Assembly (NCBI RefSeq): GCF_020740795.1
Contig: NC_067282.1
Coordinates: 129,203,132-129,267,131 of the forward strand
DNA: 64,000 nt
Reading direction: 5' to 3'
From: Apus apus
Taxonomy: Eukaryota > Chordata > Aves > Apodiformes > Apodidae
This document shows, piece by piece, positions 1 through 10,870 of this stretch. Position 1 is the first letter of the stretch. Each line of letters starts with the position of its first letter. The position numbers and the translations under genes are program-made. A model generated the notes under the pieces. The model was given only the letters and a program-made list of their open reading frames with translations. It searched no databases and was not told the DNA's origin.

Positions 1-1029
1 TCAATCTATCTTGGATTCTATACATACTGGTCTTAAGAGGGAGGCTCTTCAGAGCTCTCTGGGATCACTCAGAGCTGTGACCCGCACCACATGGGTCTCA
101 TGAAGGAACCTGGTTAATCTGACTGAAAGAGTAAGTAGCCAGCCAGTTCTGCTAGGTACTGGGGAAAATCAAATTATATCCAGCTGGTATAATTTGATTC
201 CACTGGGTAATCATGGGGTAGGAAGAATGCTACTTCTTTCATAAAATGAGGTACTAAAATTTAACATTTTAGCAGGTTAACCTCTATATCTGTGTGTTTG
301 TGCACAATTTAGTTTAGATTTTTACTTGAACCCCTGTATTGATTACAATTGATTCTTGATGATTAAGTTATTAGAAAATCATATCATTTAATTTTGTGGA
401 ACATTATAATTGTGTTAAACAATCTTAACTCATTGCTATTTCAAATCACGCCAGACCCATAAGTATGTGTTAAGCACTACACTGAAATCCCTACCATTAA
501 ACCTCTTACTTGTGATCAGATGACCAAGTCTGGGAGTAGGAGTGGATTCAGCCTCACCCAGCCTCCTCTCTGCAAAGGAGTTTAGAATGCAAGGTGGTCC
601 ACTCTGAACCTCATGACTCAATGGGATGATCTTCCTCATTCTTTTTCCCTGATCCCTGTGCAAATCACTCCAGCCTGTTCCCGACTCAGTCTCCCCTATC
701 TCTGGACCAATGACTTTCCTTGATTGCTGTGTAAATCAATCCCATCCATTTCCAACCCCTACACACCCCTTCCACACAGTAACAGAGTGAACCTTGCCAT
801 TGAATTTGGTTCAGTCACATAAATCTATATTAAAAAATCACCTTTTCTTGATATCTTTGTTGGTGATTCTTTAAGAGACCATAAGACCTTCCCCTCTCAT
901 CTGTGACACTAATACAGATTACTTTAACCATCATGACATGACATGTTAGCTCTGAGCATGCTCAAGCAGTTACCACTACTTGGAAAAACATGTATCCAAA
1001 GTGTATTTTAATTGTCAGAGAACCATATA
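1..1029. other. Gene-free AT-rich intergenic DNA
   Basis: I see no exon-like open frame with splice signals and no recognisable repeat family here. The only notable structure is a near-perfect palindrome at 167-199, listed separately. Presumably intergenic sequence downstream of KLHL42. Confidence 0.6.
167..199. repeat. 33-bp near-perfect palindrome
   Basis: AATCAAATTATA at 167-178 is the exact reverse complement of TATAATTTGATT at 188-199. The centre contains CCAGCTGG (180-187), which is itself palindromic, so the whole unit is symmetrical apart from one extra T at 179. It could extrude as a cruciform or be a dimeric protein-binding site. No function is known to me. Confidence 0.7.
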
Positions 1030-2270
1030 ATTTTTTTGGTTTGGAAAGATCTTTAAGATCACAGAGTCCAACCATTAACCAAACTCTACCGAGTCCAGTG
1101 CTTAAACTGTTCTCCTAAGCACCACATCCACACGTCTTTTAAACACCTCCAGGGCTGGTGATTCAACCGCCTCCCTGGGCAACCTGTTTCAGTATTTGAT
1201 AGCCCTTCCAGTGAAGAAGTTTCTTCTAATATCTAATCTAAACCTCTTCTGGCACAACTTGAGGCCATTTCAACTTGTCCTGTTGTTTGTTACTAGGGAG
1301 AAGAGACCAACCCCTACCTTGCTACAACCTCCTTTCAGGTAGTTGTAGAGAGTAATAAGGTCTCCCCTCAGCCTCCTTTCCTCCAGGCTAAACAATCCCA
1401 GTTCCCTCAGATGCTCCTCATAAGACTTGTTCTCCAAATCCTTCACCAGCTTGGTTGCTCTTCTCTGGACACGCTCCAGCATCTCAATGTCCTTGTAGTG
1501 AAGGGCTCAAAACTGCACACAGCACTCGAGGTGCAGCCTCACCAGTGCTGAGGACAGGGGGAGGATCACTTCCCTACTCCTGCTGGCCACACTATTCTTG
1601 ATGCAGGCCAGGATGCCATTGGCCTTTTTGGCCACCTGGGCACGCTGCTGGCTCATATTCAGCTGGCTGTTGATCAACAGCCCCAGGTCTTTCTCTGCTG
1701 GGCAGCTTTCCAGCCTCTCATCCCCAAGCCTGTAGCTCTTGTGGGGGTTGTTGTTACCCAAGTGCAGGACCCAGCACTTGGCCTTGTGGAACCTCATACA
1801 ATTGGCCTGGGCCCATCCATCCAGCCTGTCCAGGTCCCTCTGCAGAGTCTTCCTGCCCTCAAGCAGATCAACACTCCTGCAGACTTACTGAGGGTGCTCT
1901 GGATCCCCTCAGCCAGATCATTGATAAAGATACTGAAGAGAACTGGGCCCAACACTGAGCCCTGGGGAACACCACTTGTGACTGGCCACCAGCTGGATTT
2001 AATTCAATTCCCCACAATTTGTTGGGCCTGGCCATCCAGCCAGTATTTTATCCAGCAACACATACATCCATCCATCCAAGCCATGAGCAGCCAGTTTCTC
2101 CAGAATGCTGTAGGAAACAGTGTCAGAAGCTTTACTAAAGTCTACGTAGACACCATCGTAAACCTTTCCCTCATTCACTAAGCAGGTCACCTTGTCATAA
2201 GAGACAAAGTACATCAAGCAGCACCTGCCTTTCATGAACTCATGCTGATCACCTGGTAATTACAGGTGTA
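1030..2270 (-). mobile_element. CR1 LINE, 5'-truncated, with decayed reverse transcriptase
   Basis: This is the longest CR1 copy in the window, lying on the minus strand with its 3' end near 1030. Decayed minus-strand frames at 1999-2235, 1507-1797 and 1270-1482 carry CR1 ORF2 features: a YVDFSKA-like reverse-transcriptase motif, then SQLNMSQQ and [11 protein letters not shown] stretches typical of the ORF2 C-terminal part. Successive pieces lie in different frames, so the copy is dead. The 5' part of the element is missing. Confidence 0.9.
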
Positions 2271-3784
2271 TTCCATCTGCTTCACAAGGAAAGTTGTAGT
2301 CTGACTTGTAGATTCTGTATAAACTAGGTGTTCATATCAGAAGTATTGCTATTTCAGATAATGCTGGACCCTATTTATTTGAAAGCAGACCCCAGTCTAC
2401 TCAAGAAAGTCAGTAATTACCTTATCATAACTTCCTCATGGGGTGACATAATTCTTTCTTTATGCAAGCATTGCTGTTCAGTAACTTAGTACTTGCCACT
2501 GAATTTAAGGTTAAATATATATTCAGCTCATATCCACACACATCCTGCAAATGTGAAAACCTGTGTACTCTAGAACAAAGCAGAAGGAAAGAGCATTAAG
2601 CAGCAGGAAGAATCCTGGACCAAAATAAATGTTTTGCTCATTAGATTGTATTTTTGTCCATGTTACCGAAAAATGGAAACAGAGAAATGCAGGTTGTTAC
2701 AAGACTTTCAAGCTTTCTGTGTAATTAGGCTTCCTTTCAGAGAGGTGTGCTAGTGAAGAAATGGCTGAAATCTTCAGAGCCTTTTCAGAAATGTAAAAAT
2801 ATGTTTATCCAGTAGTGGGGCTACTTGTCGAAAGAGTCTACCTTTTGTCAGAAATGTCAATCACTAGCTTATGGCTTTGTGAATTTTTAACTAACTGTTG
2901 CTATGGACTGATCAGAGTCCACTTCAGTTTTCAGTGATGACAGTGAAGGATTTGGTATCATTTAGTGTGAACGTGACTGGCCCCTGAGGACCACATTCAG
3001 TCTATAGTCCACTTAACTTCCTGTGCTTACTCAGTGAAGGAAGCCAAGCAGCTCTGAAGGCATCTGAAGTCTGGTTCAAAGAACTGAGGTAAGCTGTGGA
3101 GATGTTGAAAAACAGCTGATAGCAAACAGCAGGCACAGGCACTCATGGGATCTGAGCTGCTTGATTATGGCCTTACAGTGCAGGCACCTTGCCATTTAGT
3201 TTGCATGCAAGACTGTCAGTGCTTGGCACAAGTCACCTTTTCATGGTCTTCTTTTAGGTGCCAGGGACCTCTCTTTTGGAGCTGCAGTGCCAGAGTTCCT
3301 TCAGGTGTTGTTTGCTTCCTCACAGTTATAGAAAAGTTATTTTTTCATAATTTAAAAATAAGAAAAATGGGCACTCCCACACTCAGTGCCATCTCACTGA
3401 CTACTTGAATGCCTTCTGAATATTTGCAAAAGGTCTTTTTCAAATTAGGAGTCCTTATAATTGTTTTTAATACATACTTGGATCCTTTCTGCTGTATATC
3501 TAATAAAGATCTTTTGGACTAAAAAATTTGGAACAAAGACAGACCAGGGAGGTTTTTTAAAAGTAGAAAGCATAAAATGTAAACAAAATTTACATCACTG
3601 GAAAAAAAGAGACAATTCTCTGAAGAACTGCAATGGAGACACTCATTGTTGGTCTCAGAACTGAATTGGCTAACCTTCAAGAAGCAAAAGAGACTCCAAA
3701 TCTGGTAAAGCGACTCCTCATTCTGCATTCCCCCAACAAAATGCCCCCCTGAATTCAGAGGAATTTTCCAAAGGAAGGAGCAAA

Positions 3785-3885
3785 GGAAGAGAAAATTTGC
3801 CAGAGGTTACATAGGGAATTTGCAGCAGAGCCAGACTCAGAGTTAGCTGCAGGTCCTATCCATTAGACCACAGCAATCTCCATAT
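3785..3885 (+). mobile_element. Possible ancient MIR-like SINE remnant
   Basis: The order of words (a GAGGTTACATAG-like segment, then GCAGAGCCAGACTCAGAG, then CCATTAGACCACAGC) follows the core-to-tail layout of tRNA-derived MIR-type SINEs known from amniotes, where copies commonly end near CCACTAGACCACACTGC. The match is from memory and diverged, so the family name is tentative. Confidence 0.45.
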
Positions 3886-6108
3886 TTAGTTAGACCAAGA
3901 GTAAAAGCAGTGAAACAACATCCATCTCCTCGCTTTCCTAAAGATGCTGAGATTTCCAGATGAAAAGTATGACATGTTCTCAAAACATTACTTGCCATCA
4001 TTTTCAGAGATGAAGCTGTGCAGGCTTCTGTCCCAGCTAAGGATTAAAAACAGAGTAGCCCATTGTTTTGGCTGCATTGTACTGGACTGAGTTTTATCCA
4101 TACCTTTTCCCTGTGTAAGGTAGACCTCCTGTCTTCTCCTCACACTGCCACAGACATGTCATGGAAGCCAGAGGCCATAAGAGCCTAAAGCCCACCTTAG
4201 CCTAGTGATCCCCATTGGTTTATGCCACAACATATTTAGAGCCAGTCAATAGTAAATCACAGGGAAGGGGATTTAGCTGGAATTTAAGGCTGTGTGAACA
4301 CAGTCTCAAACAATGATTTGAAAGAAAAAGTTTAAAAGCATGTCTCCTGCTGCAGTGAAGACAGCCATTGAGTCCTGAACCCATGCCATCACTTTGAAAC
4401 AAAACCAAAGTCAGTGACAGCAATAAAAAAGGGTTAAAAAGAGCTAAGCTCTTCCAAACCTGTATGTAACTTTAAACCAAATATTAACAGAAAAAAACCC
4501 TGGCATTTAAGTTGGCGCTTAACTCTAGTTAATGAGGAGTTCAGATTTCCATTCTAACCCTCTGTTTCTGTTGCTTGTAATTTTCTCAAATAAACTCCAT
4601 TTTAGGCTGAAATTTTCCATGCTTGGGATTTTTTTTGGAAAGTTTATACAAAATCAGTTGAACAGTTTATTTATGTTAGCACTGAAAACAAAAAAAAAGC
4701 CACACAAAAAATTTTCCGTGTGTGTTCTGATCAGACATTTTCTGCTCAATGAACTCAAAATCAGCCACAGTAAGGAATTTCCAAATTTTGCTTGCATGTA
4801 ACATTTATCTTAGGAAGTTTAGGAAATAAAGACAGCCACAAACAAACATAAAAACCTCAAGCCAAATCTGGACACTAACAAATTTAGTGTTATAGGTCTT
4901 TAAAATCTCATTTTCAGGATGTAACTTGAGTACTTTCTGTCTTTCAAGATGTAGTTTGAAGATTTACAAATACTGAAGAGTGGAATAGTTACCATTAACC
5001 TACCAATGTTCATTGAATATGTTCACACAGCTCTGAAAGGCAGTTTTTAAAGTGTCTATTAGCATAACATGCCTTATATCCTGCCTCTAAGGGTATAGCA
5101 TGGAATGCACTGGGGGTTTTTTTGACCAATTGAGTTAAAATTATCTGAGAGTGTGCCAGCCAGCCTTGTGGACCTAGGCAATCTGTATTGCACTTGTAGG
5201 GGCTGTGCTTTGGCTGCACCAGTCTCCAAGTTGTTTTTTAAGTCCATAATTCTAGTTTTGATTATCTTAAAGATACTGATTTAAGTGGGAAAAAATAAGG
5301 TCCAGTAGTGCAAGTTCTCTGAAGTCCTGTTCTCAGAAGCAGCAAGTCTTTCCAGGTGTCAATAATTTGTCCTTGAAGATTGTATGCAAAGTTAGTGTAT
5401 ACACACTTCAGTGTGGTCTTTTTGGAGAAGCAGATAAGTTTTTGGGTCCAGTTCATCAAAATATCTAAACACATGCAGAATATGTATATTTATATACTTG
5501 TATGTATGTATACATATGTATATAGAAAGGATAGATGTTAATTGGCTAAACATATTTCATGGAAAGTACTTGTTTCCTTGCTGACATGAGGTCAAGACAA
5601 AGATGCCAAAATATAGTCTAGCAGAGATTTTGGTATGGCAAAACACAAGACCCTAGCTATGCAAAACACTTTGAATATGTGTGACATTTCTTAACGCAGA
5701 TAACTAACCAAGGCAAGACAAATCAATTTCCCCACTGGCAATGTGTAATAAATATCCTTTGTTTTATTCACTGCTAAAAATGTTGTTATTAAAGGCTAGG
5801 TATGTTCAGCATGCTTGTGAAGAATGTTTTTCAATCACTCTGATGAACAATCGATACACAGACTAAAGAGCTTATTTCCACTGAGAAATCGTGCTAGTTG
5901 GTAACAACAACAACAAAAAGAAGAAGGAAAAAGAAGGGGGGTAAAGAAAAAAACAACAATCAGTTCATTGCTTACAATCTCTAGCAGTCAAGAAGATGTA
6001 ACTTTCTTTGTACTTTCTTAATACAGGCATTTCATCTCTGAGAGAAAAACATCAGAAACATTATTCTGGTGAATGCAAATTCTGTACTTCACTGTAGTCT
6101 GTATGAAG

Positions 6109-6136
6109 CTTCTCTCTCTCTCTCTCACACACACAG
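6109..6136. repeat. Short TC/AC microsatellite
   Basis: A run of TC dinucleotides passes directly into AC dinucleotides. It is too short to be of likely functional interest. Confidence 0.7.
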
Positions 6137-6984
6137 TGATTAAAGCCTCATTTCACCAGGAGGAATGTTGAGAAGAAATATCACACTGGACACAATTGAC
6201 AAATGAAGTTACTGGGTGACAGTTACATGGAGCACATCAGTGGCAGTATTTCTGTTGCCTAAACTCACAACCTTGGCACTAGCTCAGCTAAATACTTAAG
6301 CACACATGCAGCGTAAGCAGAGGCATTTTGCTCAACTTTTCTGCTCATGCTGATATTCTGTTGTTTTTAAGTAGGAGTCTTATTACAGCATGTCTCTGAG
6401 CAGTTTGGAAGAAAACAACAGGGAATGGTGCTGCCTTTGGGTAACCTGCTTTCACAGTACTATTAACTAAATGATGTTTGGCAAGATCTGATGTATTAAC
6501 TCAAAACACAAAAAGCTCCTGTAAAAAAATCCATATCAACATATTTTGCTGCCTTCAGAGAAAAAAAAAAAGAAGAAAAAAAACAGGCAGACTGTCTGAA
6601 CCACAGACTCCCTTCAGTCTCTGAAGCCCACAGACACACACTTTGTACAAATATATGATCTTATATACAGACACACAGATACTCCCCCCCTTCCCCTACT
6701 GCATTGCTGCCATACTTACTCACAAAGGCGGTATGAAGGCTGTACATAGTAAATACAGACACTATAACGTATCTTGGCACACACAATACTGAGTGTTGGC
6801 ACAGACACCCATGAGGATGTGCACATTATTCCTGAAGCCAAGAAGTGAAGAACACATTAAGAGGAAACAAAAAAACCACCATATTCTCTTTACATTAATA
6901 CAACTCGACACTTCCAACGGGACCTCGAACCTAAGAAACCAAAGCTTTCTCCAAACAGTGAAGACTTCAAGTCACTAGCTCCAT

Positions 6985-7110
6985 TGAACAGACAGGAAAG
7001 CTGAGGTGCATGGAAGTCAGAGCAACTGGTTTCCCTTTCAGTGCAAATAAGTCAACAGCAAGGCTGGAAAGAGACGATTAGACTCTTAATTCCTCATTCA
7101 ATCTCATCCC
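6985..7110 (+). mobile_element. Possible ancient MIR-like SINE remnant
   Basis: Words such as GACAGGAAAGCTGAGGTGCATG, then a diverged AAGTCA...CAGCAAGGCTGGAA segment, resemble the MIR core (GGAAACTGAGGCACAGA, then a region ending in a GGCAGAGCTGGGA-like word). The similarity is weak and judged by eye. Confidence 0.35.
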
Positions 7111-9265
7111 TGCAAGACAGTCTCACATGACTACATTCTGTGATTCTGTGACTAGATGAATGTGGATCTGAAGCAGTGCAATGCACAATAGTGACAGGTC
7201 ATATGTCACAGGGCATACCCAAACAGGTGGTAAACACACCAACAGGCAGCAACAGGAGTAGTGAGTAGGAGGACACAGGAATTTTGCCAATGAATTGGCC
7301 AGTCAATTGGCCAAATCCACAAAGCTTCCTTTACTCTGCAGTTCCTCCCACTCTATATCAGCCTCTACCATGGTCTGAATTGGAAGAGAAAACATCTCTG
7401 AAAGGGTTGGGAGAAGCTTAAAGGGTAAGGAACAGGGAAGGAATGCACCCTACATGCAGGGACCACTTTGCTCATCTCTGCCCATCTCAACTGCACAGCT
7501 GGGGACCTTCCTGACAGTTCACAATCAACTGTGCTCTGCTCTCTCCCCTCACACTGCACTGGAAGCACCAACCCCTATTCATCCACCTTTCGTCTCACAT
7601 GTCCTTATGTAAGTCTCACATAGTTGAAGCAATGGCATCTGTGCTACCTAGGAAAAATACATATGGCTGTGAAAAAATCAGGTATTAACAACAGCACACA
7701 GACTTTCAATAAATAGCATTTTCCAGCAACAAAATAGGAACAAAACAGAACTGATCTCTTGATCAGTTTTATTCTGTATCAAAATGTATGCATCGTAAAA
7801 TACAGTAAAATATCTAGATGAGTGTTTAAAATTCTTTATTGACACACTCTGATTGATATAAAAAACTTTCTTCTGTACTTCACCTTCTTCCCTGTCAAAG
7901 ATTCTCCTTGTTGCCTGACACAGGGCCAGGAGAGGTAGAACTGCCATGCTGACATTTACTGCAATGGCAGAAACAGTGTGCTGGTCATGAAGATGATAAT
8001 GAGACAATCAGGATTTCAGGTGGAAGAGGGTTAGTATTCTTCCTAGTGGAAAATTGCTTTGCATTTCTGTGCAGAATATTGAAAAATTGTGCCTATTGAA
8101 AACTTATAAATTTCAGTAAATAGTACTTCCTTACCAGTCATTCTGCTTTTAGGAGAGGAAAACTTTTTTTCTCCCTACTATCCTTTTTAGGGAGAGATTT
8201 CTATACACAGACCAGTGAGAGAGCTGGACATCTAGAGCTGGCATTGGTGGGGTGCTATCAAAATATGGTGCCTGTACACCTAGAGATATGTAAATTAATT
8301 CATTCTGGAGACAAGGAATGGCTGCCTAACTCTGAGCATGTGAATGGTTTGGAGCAGGTGCTGCTGGTGGGCCACCACACTACAACACAATTCCCTCTGT
8401 ACTGTGGTGGTTCCACAAAGCTTAAGATTGGCTCCCACTCCTGGTATCACATTGAGTCTACTTGGAAGGATGACATGTCTGTTTGAGTGTGAGACAAACC
8501 ATAAATGGGGTACAGAGGCGCCAGTTCTCTTCAGCAAAAAGAAATCTGCTGCTGAAGTCACTTTATATTGGTGGGTTTCTACAATGCTCCAAACATGATA
8601 AACAAACAGCACACAGATGCCAAACTTTATGAGTGGTTAGTTTATTAAATTTAACATGCTTGTTCACAAGATGTAAAGTTAAGCACATGCCTAGTAGGTC
8701 TCTGCAGGACCAGGACTAAGCTGTTGCATTTTGATCAAAGCTGAGGGGTCACTGTGGGCCACAACAGAGTTACTGTGATCCAAGAATAATAAAGAGATCC
8801 CCTGCTACTTGGGAATCCTTGTTGAAGTCAGTGCTCTGATGCCATCAGACACAGATGTAGCTCAGAAAAACCCTGACACTGGGATGAGATCCACACACAA
8901 GAATGTCTGTAAAGTTGATGTTATTCTTAATTTGCTCAGGGATGGAAATCTATAGTGTCACAGAGAGCCCCAATGTCCCTTGGTGGAACAGGCAGTTAAT
9001 TCCATATGAGGTCCTCTTGGAGAATTGAGGTCAAAAGGGCTCCTAAAAAGGATTTTGACATTTTCTCATAAAAGCTGAATGTTTAAGTTATGATTAAGTC
9101 ATGTTTACCCGTTAATTGTGCAGTAAATAAAACTGTGGCTTTAACCTTCCAGTCATAGCATGGCAGCGTGTTAATTAGGACTGAGAGGCTGGCAGCCTGC
9201 CAAACTCATGCTGCATGGGAGGTTGAGAGGTACAATTTGGTTATCAGTGATGTTGACATGTGCTG

Positions 9266-9320
9266 AGCGTTATGTGGTCGCACCGCATACCCAACCGATC
9301 TAGCGCTAGCTCTGCCGGTT
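9266..9320. other. CpG-dense patch with nested palindromes
   Basis: Six CpG dinucleotides fall within about 55 bases, while the surrounding kilobases have almost none. The patch includes the perfect palindrome CTAGCGCTAG (9300-9309), framed by AACCG (9293-9297) and its complement CGGTT (9316-9320). It may be a conserved regulatory element that has kept its CpGs, but this is inference. Confidence 0.4.
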
Positions 9321-10169
9321 ATGAAAGGGCTGCTGTTTGAAATATTTGGCTCTCAGTCAAAGTCTCTGAGTCTGAAGATCAAGAGTTGGTTGGGTTTGGG
9401 TTTGTGTTGGGTTTTTTTCCCCCCCTCTCATTTCTATTAGTTTTTATAGATTCACTTTCCCACTTAGAGGGGGGTTCCAGGGCTAGAAACAGATGGACTT
9501 ACAAGCAACTGTGCATGAGGCAAAGTTGTGAGGAGAGGGAACAGAAAGGGTGCAAAGACTTGACTTGGAGATCTGTATCTATTTATTCTTTTCCCACTAT
9601 TTCTAACCTCAGCAATTTAACAATACTTGGAGCTTAGTCCTAAGATGGGACTCAAAACTTTCCCACGGGCTGAACCTCTTTGGATTCAGAAATCTGCACA
9701 TAAGCCATTGCTAAACATTTTCCAAAGCTGTCTACTTTCAAGCTCCCAAGATGTTCCTAGAGCATTAAATGGAGATACTGGATAAAGAGATGGAAGGGAG
9801 AGACAATTAGGAACTGTGAGGAGGAGAAAGGTGAGGGTGAAAAAGATTCCTAGACAGAAAACAGAAATCTAAAGACCCTCATGTGATGTCTGTCATTTGC
9901 ATCTGCATCTCAGATTTCTACCATTCATGCAAGTTCCTCTTTCCTTCTTCACAGCATATTTATTATGAACTCGTCAAGACACTAACACATAAAAATGCTA
10001 TGATCAGTATTTGCAGTAGTAAACCAGTTCTTCAGTCCTGACTCACCAACCCAACTCACAAACTCCACCATCAAAATCCAAGGAAATGCTGAAAGAAAAA
10101 GGAAAATATGACAGCAGCTGAGAAATTATTGTCTGGTGGGGAGAAGTGGATGGATCTTGAAACTATTCA

Positions 10170-10312
10170 ATATTTTGTTGTGGGTTTTGTTGTATTCATT
10201 GTTTCGGGGTTGGTTTTGTTTTTTGGTTTTTTGGTGCTTGTTTTTTTGGGTTTTGTTGTTGTTGTTTGGTTTTGTGGTTTTTGGGGTTTTTTTCCGGTAG
10301 CATGTAATTTTT
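10170..10312. repeat. G/T-rich low-complexity tract
   Basis: The plus strand here is almost only G and T, with runs of T separated by G pairs to quadruplets. It produces spurious open frames rich in Val, Phe and Gly (plus) and in Lys, Thr and Pro (minus). It is not periodic enough to be a clean microsatellite. Confidence 0.75.
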
Positions 10313-10711
10313 TTAAAAACCACCATAGTGCTTGAGTACAATCCTGCAAACACAGTTCTAGACTGGAAACCAGGACATACAGATCTAATCCTGTCTTCTG
10401 ATTCAATATCTTACTTTCTGCCTGTTGTCCCCCTATTTTTGTTTGTCAGCAATATTTGTTAAAATAACAATCAATATTTTATTATGAGTCTGTTGAAACA
10501 CAGGTTATCTCTTACTATTTTGTTCACAGAATAAGCACAATGAAAACATTAAATCAAACTATCGCAGAGTGATTTTTCCTTAAGCACCTGGTCTCTGTCA
10601 GAAAACACAGCTCATTTAATGTTTATTCTCTACTTACATGAAAATAATATATTTCTTTTCTTATTCTTCCAATGAAAAATTATAACGATATGCCTGCTGT
10701 TTGCAGAGTAA

Positions 10712-10870
10712 TAATCATAGAATCATAGGGTGGAAGGGACCTCAAGGATCATCTGATTCAACCTTTTTAGGTAGGACTATAGTTTATACAAGATGGCTCA
10801 GCCCCCTGTCAAGCTGAGATTTAAAACTGTAAATGGGATTCTATCCAGATGATCCTCAAGCAAACAAAAA
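10712..10870 (-). mobile_element. CR1 LINE 3' fragment
   Basis: It starts with an ATCATAGAATCATAGGGTGG-like sequence followed by AAGGGACCTCAAGGATCATC, which is the reverse complement of the CR1 3' end. The rest is diverged and fades out near 10870. Confidence 0.8.

Larger units (their letters stand above)
2271..10711. other. Gene-free intergenic DNA with scattered old repeats
   Basis: No coding exon can be supported across this 8.4 kb AT-rich stretch. It holds two possible ancient SINE remnants (3785-3885, 6985-7110), a short TC/AC microsatellite near 6109-6136, a CpG-dense patch at 9266-9320 and a G/T-rich low-complexity tract at 10170-10312, each listed separately. Open frames of 60-110 codons lack splice context and look like chance. 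Confidence 0.6.

Noticed and set aside
1741-2181. 146-codon plus-strand open frame
   Set aside because: It is the antisense shadow of the CR1 reverse-transcriptase remnant.
7131-7160. TTCTGTGATTCTGTGA, like a CR1 tail
   Set aside because: The sequence upstream does not follow the CR1 3' end, so the octamer-like word alone is not enough to call an element.
10340-10410. Segment faintly resembling a MIR 5' half
   Set aside because: The similarity is too weak to separate from chance by eye.
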